Assembly: GCF_900163965.1 (NCBI RefSeq)
Contig: NZ_FULE01000024.1
Coordinates: 19,519-83,518, forward strand
Source of the DNA: Vibrio ruber DSM 16370
GTDB lineage: Bacteria > Pseudomonadota > Gammaproteobacteria > Enterobacterales > Vibrionaceae
Reading direction: 5' to 3'
DNA length: 64,000 bases
Shown here: piece after piece, positions 38,569 through 46,867 of the stretch
How the letters are laid out: every line of letters begins with the position of its first letter
Numbering within the stretch: position 1 is the stretch's first letter
Made by a program: the position numbers and the translations under genes
The notes under the pieces: generated by a model
Seen by the model: only the letters and a program-made list of their open reading frames with translations
What the model was told of the DNA's origin: nothing
Databases searched by the model: none

Positions 38569-39822
38569 TTGGATTATTTTAATTACCAGAACGATGGACA
38601 GCTATGGGCTGAAGAGGTTCGTCTCGCAGAACTGGCAAAGGACTATGGCACACCACTGTACGTTTATTCAAAAGCGACGCTAGAACGCCACTGGAATGCG
38701 TTTGATCAGGCTGTTGGCGCACATCCACATCTGGTTTGTTATGCCGTGAAAGCGAACTCTAATTTAGGGGTTTTGAGTGTTTTGGCGCGACTTGGCTCTG
38801 GGTTTGATATCGTATCCGGAGGTGAGCTGGAGCGCGTTTTAGCGGCTGGCGGAAACCCCGGTAAAATTGTGTTTTCCGGCGTGGGTAAAACCGAAGCTGA
38901 GATGAAACGGGCACTTGAATTACAGATTAAGTGCTTCAATGTTGAATCTGAATCCGAGTTACACCGTTTAAATCGTGTGGCTCAATCGCTGGGTGTCAAA
39001 GCACCGGTATCTCTGCGGATTAACCCGGATGTCGATGCCAAAACGCACCCTTATATTTCGACCGGCTTGCGTGACAATAAATTCGGCATTGCCTTTGACC
39101 GCGCCCGTGAAGTTTACCGTTTAGCTCACCAGTTGGAGCATCTCGATGTTCATGGCATTGATTGCCATATCGGCTCTCAGTTGACTCAAATTGAGCCTTT
39201 CATTGATGCAACAGACCGTCTCTTGGCGCTGATTGATGAACTCAAAGCGGAAGGCATTAACATTCGCCACTTAGATGTCGGCGGTGGCTTGGGCGTTGTC
39301 TATCATGCTGAAACACCCCCACAGCCGGCAGAATATGCCAAAGCCTTACTCTCACGTCTGGAAAATCATCAAGATTTAGAGCTGGTGTTTGAACCGGGAC
39401 GAGCGATTGCCGCGAATGCCGGGGTTCTACTGACGAAGGTCGAGTTTCTCAAGCACACCGAGTATAAGAATTTTGCGATTATTGATGCAGCAATGAATGA
39501 TCTTATGCGTCCTGCTTTGTATCAGGCATGGCAGAAGATTGTTCCCGTTGCACCGCGAGAAGGAAAAGCACAGGTTTACGATTTAGTCGGGCCGGTGTGC
39601 GAAACTGGTGACTTTATCGGTAAAGATCGTGAACTTATGCTTGAGGAAGGTGATCTTCTGGCTGTTCGCTCGGCAGGGGCTTACGGGTTTGCGATGTCAT
39701 CAAACTATAATACGCGTTCACGCGCCGCTGAGGTCATGGTTGATGGAGAACAGGTTCATCTGGTACGTCAGCGCGAGCCACTCAGTAGTTTGTGGGCTTT
39801 GGAAAGTGTTTTACCGGAGTAA
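38569..39822 (+). CDS. lysA: diaminopimelate decarboxylase LysA
   Basis: A 417-residue PLP enzyme making L-lysine from meso-diaminopimelate. The PLP lysine is in [14 protein letters not shown], the phosphate loop in DVGGGLGV and the substrate-site CETGD in [11 protein letters not shown]. The start is TTG at 38569 with AGGA 9-10 nt upstream; [14 protein letters not shown] follows directly, as in other vibrios. It sits between lptM and dapF, a Vibrio arrangement absent from E. coli. Confidence 0.94.
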   Translation: MDYFNYQNDGQLWAEEVRLAELAKDYGTPLYVYSKATLERHWNAFDQAVGAHPHLVCYAVKANSNLGVLSVLARLGSGFDIVSGGELERVLAAGGNPGKIVFSGVGKTEAEMKRALELQIKCFNVESESELHRLNRVAQSLGVKAPVSLRINPDVDAKTHPYISTGLRDNKFGIAFDRAREVYRLAHQLEHLDVHGIDCHIGSQLTQIEPFIDATDRLLALIDELKAEGINIRHLDVGGGLGVVYHAETPPQPAEYAKALLSRLENHQDLELVFEPGRAIAANAGVLLTKVEFLKHTEYKNFAIIDAAMNDLMRPALYQAWQKIVPVAPREGKAQVYDLVGPVCETGDFIGKDRELMLEEGDLLAVRSAGAYGFAMSSNYNTRSRAAEVMVDGEQVHLVRQREPLSSLWALESVLPE

Positions 39823-39830
39823 AAAAACCT

Positions 39831-40661
39831 ATGCATTTTCATTTTTCTAAAATGCACGGTTTGGGTAATGATTTTATGGTCGTTGACTGCATTACCCAGA
39901 ATATTTTCTTCTCACCGGAGTTGATCCGTCGCTTGGCGGATCGGCACACGGGGGTTGGTTTTGACCAACTATTATTGGTGGAAGCGCCTTATGATCCGGA
40001 AACGGATTTTCACTATCGGATCTTCAATGCCGATGGCAGCGAAGTTGAACAGTGTGGTAACGGTGCGCGTTGTTTTGCGCGTTTTGTGCGACTCAAAGGT
40101 TTGACCAATAAATACAGCATTCATGTCAGCACCAAAAAAGGGAAGATGATCCTGAGTGTCGAAGACGATAATCAGATTACCGTGAATATGGGGGTGCCTG
40201 AATTTGAACCCGCCAAAATCCCGTTCAAGGCAAAACAGTCTGAAAAGACCTATATTTTACGCATTGCTGAACAGACACTATTCTGTGGCGCTGTGAGCAT
40301 GGGTAATCCTCATGTGGTGACCACGGTGGATGATGTCGATACTGCGGATGTCGATCATCTTGGTCCGTTGCTGGAGTCTCATGAGCGTTTTCCCGAACGT
40401 GTCAATGCCGGCTTTATGCAGGTGGTGAGCCCGAATGAAATCCGGTTACGGGTTTATGAACGCGGGGCGGGTGAAACGCAGGCTTGTGGCAGTGGTGCGT
40501 GTGCTGCGGTTGCTGTCGGGATTATTCAGGAGCAACTGGCAGAGGACGTCACCGTGCATTTACCGGGCGGATTGCTGAAAATCTGCTGGAAGGGACCGGG
40601 ACATCCCCTCTATATGACCGGGCCAGCTACACATATTTTTGATGGTCAGATTGCGTGCTGA
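39831..40661 (+). CDS. dapF: diaminopimelate epimerase DapF
   Basis: A 276-residue PLP-independent racemase converting LL- to meso-diaminopimelate. Its two catalytic cysteines are in [13 protein letters not shown] and [12 protein letters not shown]. The start [19 protein letters not shown] is the family N-terminus, so the ATG at 39831 is taken, 8 bp after lysA. Confidence 0.96.
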   Translation: MHFHFSKMHGLGNDFMVVDCITQNIFFSPELIRRLADRHTGVGFDQLLLVEAPYDPETDFHYRIFNADGSEVEQCGNGARCFARFVRLKGLTNKYSIHVSTKKGKMILSVEDDNQITVNMGVPEFEPAKIPFKAKQSEKTYILRIAEQTLFCGAVSMGNPHVVTTVDDVDTADVDHLGPLLESHERFPERVNAGFMQVVSPNEIRLRVYERGAGETQACGSGACAAVAVGIIQEQLAEDVTVHLPGGLLKICWKGPGHPLYMTGPATHIFDGQIAC

Positions 40662-40704
40662 AAGCCGCTGAAATAAATGAAGAACATGGTTAGAAAGGGT
40701 TGTT

Positions 40705-41391
40705 GTGTCAAACACTGAAACTGAAATTAATGAAAATGATGTGTTAACCGCCGAAGTGGTGGCTGATTATCTGCAGAATCATCCTGATTTCTTTATGAAT
40801 CGTCCGGCACTGGTTGATCGGCTGGCACTACCACACCAGCAACTTGGCGCGGTTTCTCTGGTTCACGTGCAGTTGAACCGGCAGAGACACCGGATCGAAG
40901 AGCTGGAAGAAGAAATTACCGCCTTGATGTCTTTAGCGGCCAGTAATGATCGCACGCTACATGCATTTATGGATTTACAGGAACAGATGTTTCGGTGTGA
41001 TGATTTAAGTCAGGTGATTGAGGCGATTGAACGCAAAGCAGAGCAATTATCGCTGAAAGCGCATATCCGTTTGTCCGGAGCACCGACACAATACGCTTTG
41101 GATGCGGCTTATTGGCAGCGTTTTACAACCAATAACTTTAATGGAAACCTTGCTTATTTAGGCAGAATGAGAAAAGCGGATCGCGATGGCTTGTTCGGTG
41201 AGCACTCGGGGGCGCCGGAATTCGGTTCTTATGTTGTAATGGCGGTTCGGGGGAAAGACACACATGGGATCCTTGCCTTTTCCAGTGAAGATGGCGGTCA
41301 CTTCCAGCCGAGTATGGATACATTGTTCTTACGTTATCTGGCTGAGGTGCTGACCCATTTATTACATGTTCTGCCATGGAAACGGGTATGA
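40705..41391 (+). CDS. yigA: DUF484 family protein (YigA-like)
   Basis: A 228-residue GAF-like protein. VADYLQNHPDFFMNRPALVD at the N-terminus is the DUF484 signature, followed by a coiled coil and a ligand-type domain ending in FLRYLAEVLTHLLH. The start is a GTG at 40705. It lies between dapF and xerC, as yigA does in E. coli. Function is not established. Confidence 0.85.
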   Translation: MSNTETEINENDVLTAEVVADYLQNHPDFFMNRPALVDRLALPHQQLGAVSLVHVQLNRQRHRIEELEEEITALMSLAASNDRTLHAFMDLQEQMFRCDDLSQVIEAIERKAEQLSLKAHIRLSGAPTQYALDAAYWQRFTTNNFNGNLAYLGRMRKADRDGLFGEHSGAPEFGSYVVMAVRGKDTHGILAFSSEDGGHFQPSMDTLFLRYLAEVLTHLLHVLPWKRV

Positions 41392-41426
41392 TACGAGTCA
41401 GTCACAGAGATGAATAAGTTCGTCAT

Positions 41427-42356
41427 ATGAATGGTGAAAGTCTGAGATTACCGGATGAATTACAGCAACCCCTTCAACGCTTCTATGAATATTTGAGAAG
41501 TGAGAAGGGGTTGAGTCTATATACGCGGCAGAATTATCAGCAACAACTGATGCACATGGCGGCTTATCTGGCTGACAATGGTGTGATGTGCTGGCAACAG
41601 TTAGATTCGGCCTGGGTCAGACAGTTGGCAGCCAAAGGGATGCGTGACGGTATCAAAGCCAGTAGTCTGGCAACGCGTTTGTCTGCATTACGCAGCTTTC
41701 TGGATTTTCTGGTGTTAAGAGGTGACTTAACCGCGAATCCGGCCAAAGGGGTTTCTGCACCGAAAAAGAAACGACCATTACCGAAAAACTTAGATGTCGA
41801 TGAAGTCGCACAGCTCCTTGAGGTGAATGAAGATGATCCGTTAGCGATTCGTGATCGGGCGATGATGGAACTGATGTACGGAGCCGGTCTGCGCTTGGCG
41901 GAAATGGTCAGCGTGAATGTGAGAGATATTCACCTTGGTCTGGGAGAAATCCGCGTGATCGGGAAAGGGAACAAAGAACGCAAAGTCCCGTTTAGCGGTC
42001 AGGCGGTGATTTGGGTGAAAAAATGGATGGCGGTTCGCGGGCAGCTTGCTCATCAGGACGAACCGGCGCTGTTTGTTTCCAGTCGTGGCGGGAGAATCTC
42101 GCATCGTAATGTCCAGAAGCGGATGTCAGAGTGGGGGATGAAGCAGTCCGTCGCCAGTCATATCAGTCCTCATAAATTACGTCACTCTTTTGCCACGCAT
42201 ATTCTTGAATCAAGTCATAATCTGCGCGCGGTGCAGGAATTATTGGGGCATGAAAATATCTCAACCACTCAGATATATACCCATCTCGATTTTCAACATT
42301 TAGCGCAGGCTTACGATCAGGCGCACCCACGCGCCAAGAAAAAACGGAAATCATAG
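41427..42356 (+). CDS. xerC: tyrosine recombinase XerC
   Basis: A 309-residue recombinase that resolves chromosome dimers at dif with XerD and FtsK. The catalytic set is visible: Arg in YGAGLRLAEMVS, Lys in VIGKGNKERKVP, H-x-x-R in SPHKLRHSFATHIL, His in ELLGHENISTTQ and the nucleophilic Tyr in QIYTHLDFQHL. It lies between the DUF484 gene and yigB, the conserved core position, so it is the housekeeping enzyme and not a phage integrase. Confidence 0.95.
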   Translation: MNGESLRLPDELQQPLQRFYEYLRSEKGLSLYTRQNYQQQLMHMAAYLADNGVMCWQQLDSAWVRQLAAKGMRDGIKASSLATRLSALRSFLDFLVLRGDLTANPAKGVSAPKKKRPLPKNLDVDEVAQLLEVNEDDPLAIRDRAMMELMYGAGLRLAEMVSVNVRDIHLGLGEIRVIGKGNKERKVPFSGQAVIWVKKWMAVRGQLAHQDEPALFVSSRGGRISHRNVQKRMSEWGMKQSVASHISPHKLRHSFATHILESSHNLRAVQELLGHENISTTQIYTHLDFQHLAQAYDQAHPRAKKKRKS

Positions 42357-42359
42357 TGC

Positions 42360-43076
42360 ATGTTTTATTACCGCTCTCTCCCCTCGATTCAGGCAATGAC
42401 CTTTGATTTGGACGATACGCTCTACGATAACGTGCCGGTGATCCGGCAGCTCGAACGTAAGATGTTGGATTGGATGCATTTAAATCATCCGGTCAGTGCG
42501 CTGCGTCCGGCGGAATGGTGGAAGCAGTTGAAAGTGAATGTTGCTCAGCAAACACCGGTGTTGGTCCATGATGTGACGCAATGGCGCTATGAGCACGTTA
42601 AACAGGGATTGATACAGTTGGGGTACGCTGCCGATGAGGCTCGCAAAGCGGCTGAAGATGCAATCAATGAAATGTTCTACTGGCGTCACCAAGTGGAGGT
42701 GCCGGAAGAAACCCATCGTGTTTTAACACAGTTGAGCCAAAAAATACCGCTCATCGCGGTGACCAACGGTAATATCGATCCGAACAAAATTGGTCTGGGA
42801 AACTATTTTCAGCAAACCTTGCAAGCCGGGCCGGACGGCTTCTCTAAGCCTTATCCCGATCTGTTTATCAAAGCGCAATCCGCCCTCGATCTGCCTGCTG
42901 GTCATATTCTGCATGTCGGTGATCATCTGAAGACGGATGTTTATGGCGCAAAAATGAATGGATTCGCGGCCTGCTGGTTCAATAACCTCCACCGAAATAT
43001 CCGTATCGAACCCGCGGCAATCTTACTGCCGGATGTCGAGATTGAGCAGTTACCAAGCTTGTTAGATTTCGTGTAA
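42360..43076 (+). CDS. yigB: HAD-family phosphatase YigB
   Basis: A 238-residue HAD hydrolase. Motif I is FDLDDTLYD with both aspartates, motif II is in IAVTNGNID, and motif IV in ILHVGDHLKTDVYGA. In E. coli YigB dephosphorylates FMN and the riboflavin intermediate ARPP. It starts 3 bp after xerC, as in enterics. Confidence 0.9.
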   Translation: MFYYRSLPSIQAMTFDLDDTLYDNVPVIRQLERKMLDWMHLNHPVSALRPAEWWKQLKVNVAQQTPVLVHDVTQWRYEHVKQGLIQLGYAADEARKAAEDAINEMFYWRHQVEVPEETHRVLTQLSQKIPLIAVTNGNIDPNKIGLGNYFQQTLQAGPDGFSKPYPDLFIKAQSALDLPAGHILHVGDHLKTDVYGAKMNGFAACWFNNLHRNIRIEPAAILLPDVEIEQLPSLLDFV

Positions 43077-43109
43077 CGGATTGCCCAAAGGGTCTGCTGT
43101 TGGATTAAT

Positions 43110-43760
43110 TCAACGCGTTGCTTTATCCGCTTGCAAGGCATCCATAAACCGATGCAGAAAATCTTTTAATGCCTGAGCATCTTGCGTCTCGCCTCGTTGA
43201 GCGAGCAAAGTGGCAACGACTTCTAACGTACAGAGTGAGTCCGGCTGCTGGTTGCGCCTCAGGCGATAAGATGAGGTTGTATCCGGTGTAATTTGTACGC
43301 GTGGCAGGGCTGCCAGCCAGTCACTCTTTCTTGCCATTTTCCGCGCCTCCTGCCAAGTCCCGTCGAGTAGAATGAAATGAGGGATGCGCAGATGATTCCG
43401 GGACGGTGACTCGTATATTGGATGTTGATCGTCGGATTCATTTAGGTGTGCCTGAGTGTCAATCTCATCTATTGTCAGGGCGTGCGGGCCGGGGAAAAGC
43501 AGAACCGGAAAAAACCGGGAATCGTCTAATTGCTGCTGAAATTGTGCATCGGGTTGTTTGCGCTGCCACAGGTATGACTGACACTGTGGCAGTGCGCGAA
43601 CAAGCCAGCGTCCGGTATTGGTTGCCCGCTCCTGTTCCCGCTCATGAACCAGCAAAGATAGTTTGATAGTGCTTGTACAACGGGGAATTGACTGACAAAT
43701 ACACTGATATACCAAACCACAGCCGGGACATGGCTGCGGGGATGGTTGACTGCCATTCAT
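43110..43760 (-). CDS. DTW-domain tRNA-uridine aminocarboxypropyltransferase
   Basis: A 216-residue DTW protein. The defining D-x-T-W element is in LLDGTWQEARKMA, and an N-terminal Cys cluster (CPGCGLVYQCICQSIPRC) probably binds zinc. Family members such as E. coli TapT transfer an aminocarboxypropyl group from SAM to uridine 47 of tRNA. It overlaps the upstream lipoprotein gene by 4 bp. Confidence 0.87.
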   Translation of the reverse strand: MNGSQPSPQPCPGCGLVYQCICQSIPRCTSTIKLSLLVHEREQERATNTGRWLVRALPQCQSYLWQRKQPDAQFQQQLDDSRFFPVLLFPGPHALTIDEIDTQAHLNESDDQHPIYESPSRNHLRIPHFILLDGTWQEARKMARKSDWLAALPRVQITPDTTSSYRLRRNQQPDSLCTLEVVATLLAQRGETQDAQALKDFLHRFMDALQADKATR

Positions 43761-44770
43761 GGTTGACTCCAGAACAGCGTTAAACCTCCTTCGCTGATAT
43801 CGTAGATCTGTTGACCGACTTGCTCTTTGGGGGCGTGAAGCCGATTACCCTGACGGGTAAAAATCCGCTGGGAGAGCAGATATTGCTGTTGATGTTGAGT
43901 CATGACCACCTGAATCTGATCAGCATTGAGTACCTGCCAAAAGCCGGTTTCCACAATCGGGACCGGATCATTCTGATAACGATAAAGTGTCTCAGCGGTA
44001 TGATCAGCTTTTAGCCTTAATGTTACCGAAAAGTTGTCTTGCCGGGTTGAAGTCGCATGATAGGTTGCAACCCATGATGTAGACGGATCCTGATTACCGA
44101 GCCGGGCACAACCACGATACCGGCCTTTCTGAGTGTTGAATGTTGCCATCCACCCGTATAAGGCTTGGTGATTCACTTGACAGAGTGATGGTGAGAGTTT
44201 CAGTGTTCCCTGTGGCGCAGTGTACACCCGCTGTTCTTCCGTGTGGTTTACGAGCTTAACGGGCCACTGCTGAGGTGCTGATTTGCCAAACGTTACGTCC
44301 AAGGTATCCGGTGACGCCATGTGAACACGCCAGTGTGGATTTTCCCCCTGAGCTGCGGTGTTTTGTAGTGGTTGACTACAGCCTTTGACGGCATCCTGTG
44401 AGATATAGTTAATCTGCTTTGCAATCAGTCGTGCCCGGAAATCAGCATTGTAACCAGTCTGACTTGGCGCTGTGAGGACGCCGATGACTTCGCCATAGAT
44501 CGATTGATAAGGAGAGGCGACCTGTTGACTGAGTGTCTGATACTGTTGTGCCGATAGCGTCAGTAAAAATTGTTGATTGCTGTTGCAGGGGGTAAATGAG
44601 CTGGTCTGCGGGCCAATCACGATCTGGCCGCGAAACAGGATGCGCGGAATCTCAACCTGAGCTGATTGCCCCAACGCAACATGCCCGTCAGGAGAGGAGT
44701 TCATTGACGATGAACAGGCTTGCAAGAGTAACATCGATAAGCTGAATATTAGAATTTTCAAGGGCTTCAT
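43757..44770 (-). CDS. outer-membrane-type lipoprotein with COG3650-like and NlpE-like parts
   Basis: A 337-residue lipoprotein: lipobox LLLQACSSS, Cys at 19. The middle segment GTLKLSPSLCQ ... GRYRGCARLG resembles COG3650 domains, and the C-terminal part (FSVTLRLKADHTAETLYRYQ, PIVETGFWQV) resembles the NlpE/META-type second domain. The residue after Cys is Ser, so outer-membrane sorting is expected. Its function is not known; envelope stress or metal sensing is a guess from the NlpE likeness. It overlaps the DTW gene and diverges from the EVE gene. Confidence 0.75.
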   Translation of the reverse strand: MKPLKILIFSLSMLLLQACSSSMNSSPDGHVALGQSAQVEIPRILFRGQIVIGPQTSSFTPCNSNQQFLLTLSAQQYQTLSQQVASPYQSIYGEVIGVLTAPSQTGYNADFRARLIAKQINYISQDAVKGCSQPLQNTAAQGENPHWRVHMASPDTLDVTFGKSAPQQWPVKLVNHTEEQRVYTAPQGTLKLSPSLCQVNHQALYGWMATFNTQKGRYRGCARLGNQDPSTSWVATYHATSTRQDNFSVTLRLKADHTAETLYRYQNDPVPIVETGFWQVLNADQIQVVMTQHQQQYLLSQRIFTRQGNRLHAPKEQVGQQIYDISEGGLTLFWSQP

Positions 44771-44831
44771 GGTATATCTTCCTTACCTTAACCGAACGAG
44801 ACATCGTTTCTGATAGCAACAGCATAACATT

Positions 44832-45284
44832 ATGGCATATTGGTTATTTAAAACAGAGCCTGATACCTTTTCAATCGATACTTTACGCGAGCAGCAGCGA
44901 GCTTGTTGGGAAGGCGTCAGAAATTATCAAGCGCGCAATATGATGCGTGACCAAGTCCGTTGCGGAGATCTGGTTTTGATCTACCATTCGTCCTGTAAAC
45001 AGGTTGGGGTGGCAGGCATTGCCGAGGTGGTTCGTGAAGCTTATCCGGATCATTTTGCATTTGACCCCGCCAGTGATGTTTATGATCCCAAATCGACCCC
45101 GGAAAATCCGCGTTGGGTGATGGTCGATGTCGCTTTTGTCAGCAAAATGAAGCGGATCATTCCTCTCTCTGTCATGAAAGCAATGCCCGAACTGGCGCAA
45201 ATGCCTCTGGTTCAACGCGGTAACCGACTGTCAATTATGCCGGTGACAGAAGCGGAGTGGCAGGCAATCCTTTCTCAGTGCTGA
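44832..45284 (+). CDS. EVE domain protein
   Basis: A 150-residue single-domain protein of the EVE/PUA superfamily (THYN1-like). MAYWLFKTEPDTFSID, WEGVRNYQARNMMRD and GVAGIAEVVREAYPD are typical. EVE domains bind modified bases in DNA or RNA; the partner here is unknown. It is the last core gene before the NRPS insertion. Confidence 0.88.
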   Translation: MAYWLFKTEPDTFSIDTLREQQRACWEGVRNYQARNMMRDQVRCGDLVLIYHSSCKQVGVAGIAEVVREAYPDHFAFDPASDVYDPKSTPENPRWVMVDVAFVSKMKRIIPLSVMKAMPELAQMPLVQRGNRLSIMPVTEAEWQAILSQC

Positions 45285-45291
45285 ACTTGGA

Positions 45292-45326
45292 CCACGACAG
45301 GGAGGAATCCGCCTGTCTGGTCGTGG
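45292..45326 (+). terminator. hairpin after the EVE gene
   Basis: CCACGAC (45292-45298) and GTCGTGG (45320-45326) form the outer stem, with AGG/CCT inside and a bulge. No T-tract follows, so its function is uncertain. Confidence 0.4.
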
Positions 45327-45373
45327 ATCCGAGCCTCTATCTATCCTATCCCCGTTTCCGACTCGTTACTTTT

Positions 45374-45415
45374 CTGATTATTGACAGCCTGATTATTGAC
45401 GACCTGATTAGGGTC
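45374..45415. repeat. 15-bp tandem repeat, three imperfect units
   Basis: CTGATTATTGAC begins at 45374 and 45389, with a diverged third unit CTGATTAGGGTC at 45404, all with a period of 15. It lies in the 630-bp non-coding stretch before the NRPS trio. Confidence 0.6.
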
Positions 45416-45482
45416 GTTCAATGACAGGGTGTACTGCGTGATTCCCTTGTGATGTTGTGCGTATTCGACTGAGCAAGTTTTT

Positions 45483-45501
45483 GTAAATAGGAATCATTAT
45501 C
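45483..45501. promoter_or_regulatory. Fur-box-like sequence upstream of the NRPS trio
   Basis: GTAAATAGGAATCATTATC matches the 19-bp Fur consensus at about 14 positions, with a perfect right half (AATCATTATC). It is about 410 bp before the first gene. In the same gap are TCACCAG/CTGGTGA (45543-45578) and the palindrome GTTGCAGTGCAAC (45743-45755). I see no convincing gene in 45285-45914. Confidence 0.4.
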
Positions 45502-45914
45502 CAATTATTGGTATGTTTTGAACCTGAATATCCAACGATTCATCACCAGAGTCCGTGAATTTATTGTGACACTGGTGATTGGTGAATGAGATTGAGGAAC
45601 CGATGAGTGAAGGTTTGGTCTGTTATCATGAGAATTAACACTATATCAGTCAGAAATATAGGAAATAATGCGATCTTAGCTACGAGTTCAGAGGATTTTT
45701 ATTGGAGTTTATACGTATATTGGTTGTATGCTAATAGCTGCTGTTGCAGTGCAACGGTGAAACAAGTATTAGCGAGAAATTCAGAAAAATAATCATGAAT
45801 GTTTGTTTCGGCATACAAGGCGGATGGCTTAGATGGGGACGGCTTACTCCATGACCTGAAGCCTGCTTTCAACTGATTTGCGCATATGATGAACGAGTTT
45901 AGGGACGATGGGTG

Positions 45915-46604
45915 ATGGCATTTCTGATCTGGCAAAAGCAACTCTGCTTGGGTGGACAGACTATTTTTATGAATCGTTATGCGCGTGACGATTATACAAC
46001 CGGTGCTGCGCAAGAAGGTATCACCTTACCTGAATCCCTGCTCGGGGCTGTCAGTAAAAGAAAAGCAGAATTTGTTGCCGGCAGAATTGCCGCAAAGTAT
46101 GCCTTACTGCACCGGGGCGCATCTGAACCTTGGGTCGGGATTGGAGAGCATCGTTCTCCGGTGTGGCCCGAGGGGTTTATCGGCTCCATCTCACATACGG
46201 ATGATACGGCTATTTGTACAGTGACTACCAAAGCAGAACGGTTATCACTCGGGGTTGATATTGAAAACATCATGGATGAAACCCTCAGTGAGTCGATCGG
46301 AAAAATGATTGTTACGCCTGAGGAAATCAAGCTCCAAGCTGTGACTGACTGGCGTAAAGCACAGTTTCTGTCTCTGATGTTTTCTGCCAAAGAGAGCTTG
46401 TTTAAGGCGCTCTATCCTTTAGTGAAACGGTATCTTGATTTTCATGATGCGCAATTAATCTCCCTCGAGCCGCAGCATTCACATTTCACGTTTGAACTTT
46501 CCCCGATACTTCAGCAACAGACCGGCATACAGTTTTGTCATGGACATTATCTGTTTCTGGAAGACGCACTCGTGACATTAATACAAATTGAACGGGATGC
46601 CTGA
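45915..46604 (+). CDS. 4'-phosphopantetheinyl transferase, EntD/PcpS type
   Basis: A 229-residue Sfp-superfamily enzyme that moves the phosphopantetheine arm from CoA to carrier proteins. The three motifs are present: FIGSISHTDDTAICTV, SLGVDIENIMDE with the metal-binding Asp and Glu, and SLMFSAKESLFKALYPLV. The upstream KRKAEFVAGRIAAKYALL is the EntD/PcpS N-terminal element. ATG 45915 is chosen; a GTG immediately before is possible. It is followed after 50 bp by the MbtH gene and presumably activates the NRPS carrier domain downstream. Confidence 0.92.
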   Translation: MAFLIWQKQLCLGGQTIFMNRYARDDYTTGAAQEGITLPESLLGAVSKRKAEFVAGRIAAKYALLHRGASEPWVGIGEHRSPVWPEGFIGSISHTDDTAICTVTTKAERLSLGVDIENIMDETLSESIGKMIVTPEEIKLQAVTDWRKAQFLSLMFSAKESLFKALYPLVKRYLDFHDAQLISLEPQHSHFTFELSPILQQQTGIQFCHGHYLFLEDALVTLIQIERDA

Positions 46605-46654
46605 TGTAAACAAAGTATGAATTATCCCTTAGTTGGCAGGGTGGCTTAAAAATA

Positions 46655-46867
46655 ATGAATGATAAAAAATATACCAATCCGTTTGACGATGTGAATCATC
46701 GGTTTCTCGTACTGACTAATGACCGCGGTCAGTATAGTTTGTGGCCTGAATTTAGTCTTGTCCCTCAAGGTTGGCAAGCGATTTTCGGTCCGGATGATAA
46801 ATCTGCCTGTCTCAGTTATGTCGAACAGAACTGGCAGCATGTTCATCTCTCAGGACTTAATTCATGA
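46655..46867 (+). CDS. MbtH-like protein
   Basis: A 70-residue chaperone-like partner of adenylation domains. The signature is clear: [31 protein letters not shown] and [14 protein letters not shown]. Such proteins bind the A domain and raise its solubility and activity, so the synthetase is probably MbtH-dependent. Its stop overlaps the NRPS start by ATGA, implying coupled synthesis of the two. Confidence 0.94.
   Translation: MNDKKYTNPFDDVNHRFLVLTNDRGQYSLWPEFSLVPQGWQAIFGPDDKSACLSYVEQNWQHVHLSGLNS

Noticed and set aside
41427..42356. Tyrosine recombinase as phage or integron integrase
   Set aside because: Position between the DUF484 gene and yigB and the sequence identify it as housekeeping XerC; it lacks the extra IntI patch.
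45607..45792. 61-codon open frame before the PPTase gene
   Set aside because: No ribosome site, unusual Cys-rich centre explained by a GTTGCA palindrome, and no sign of conservation.
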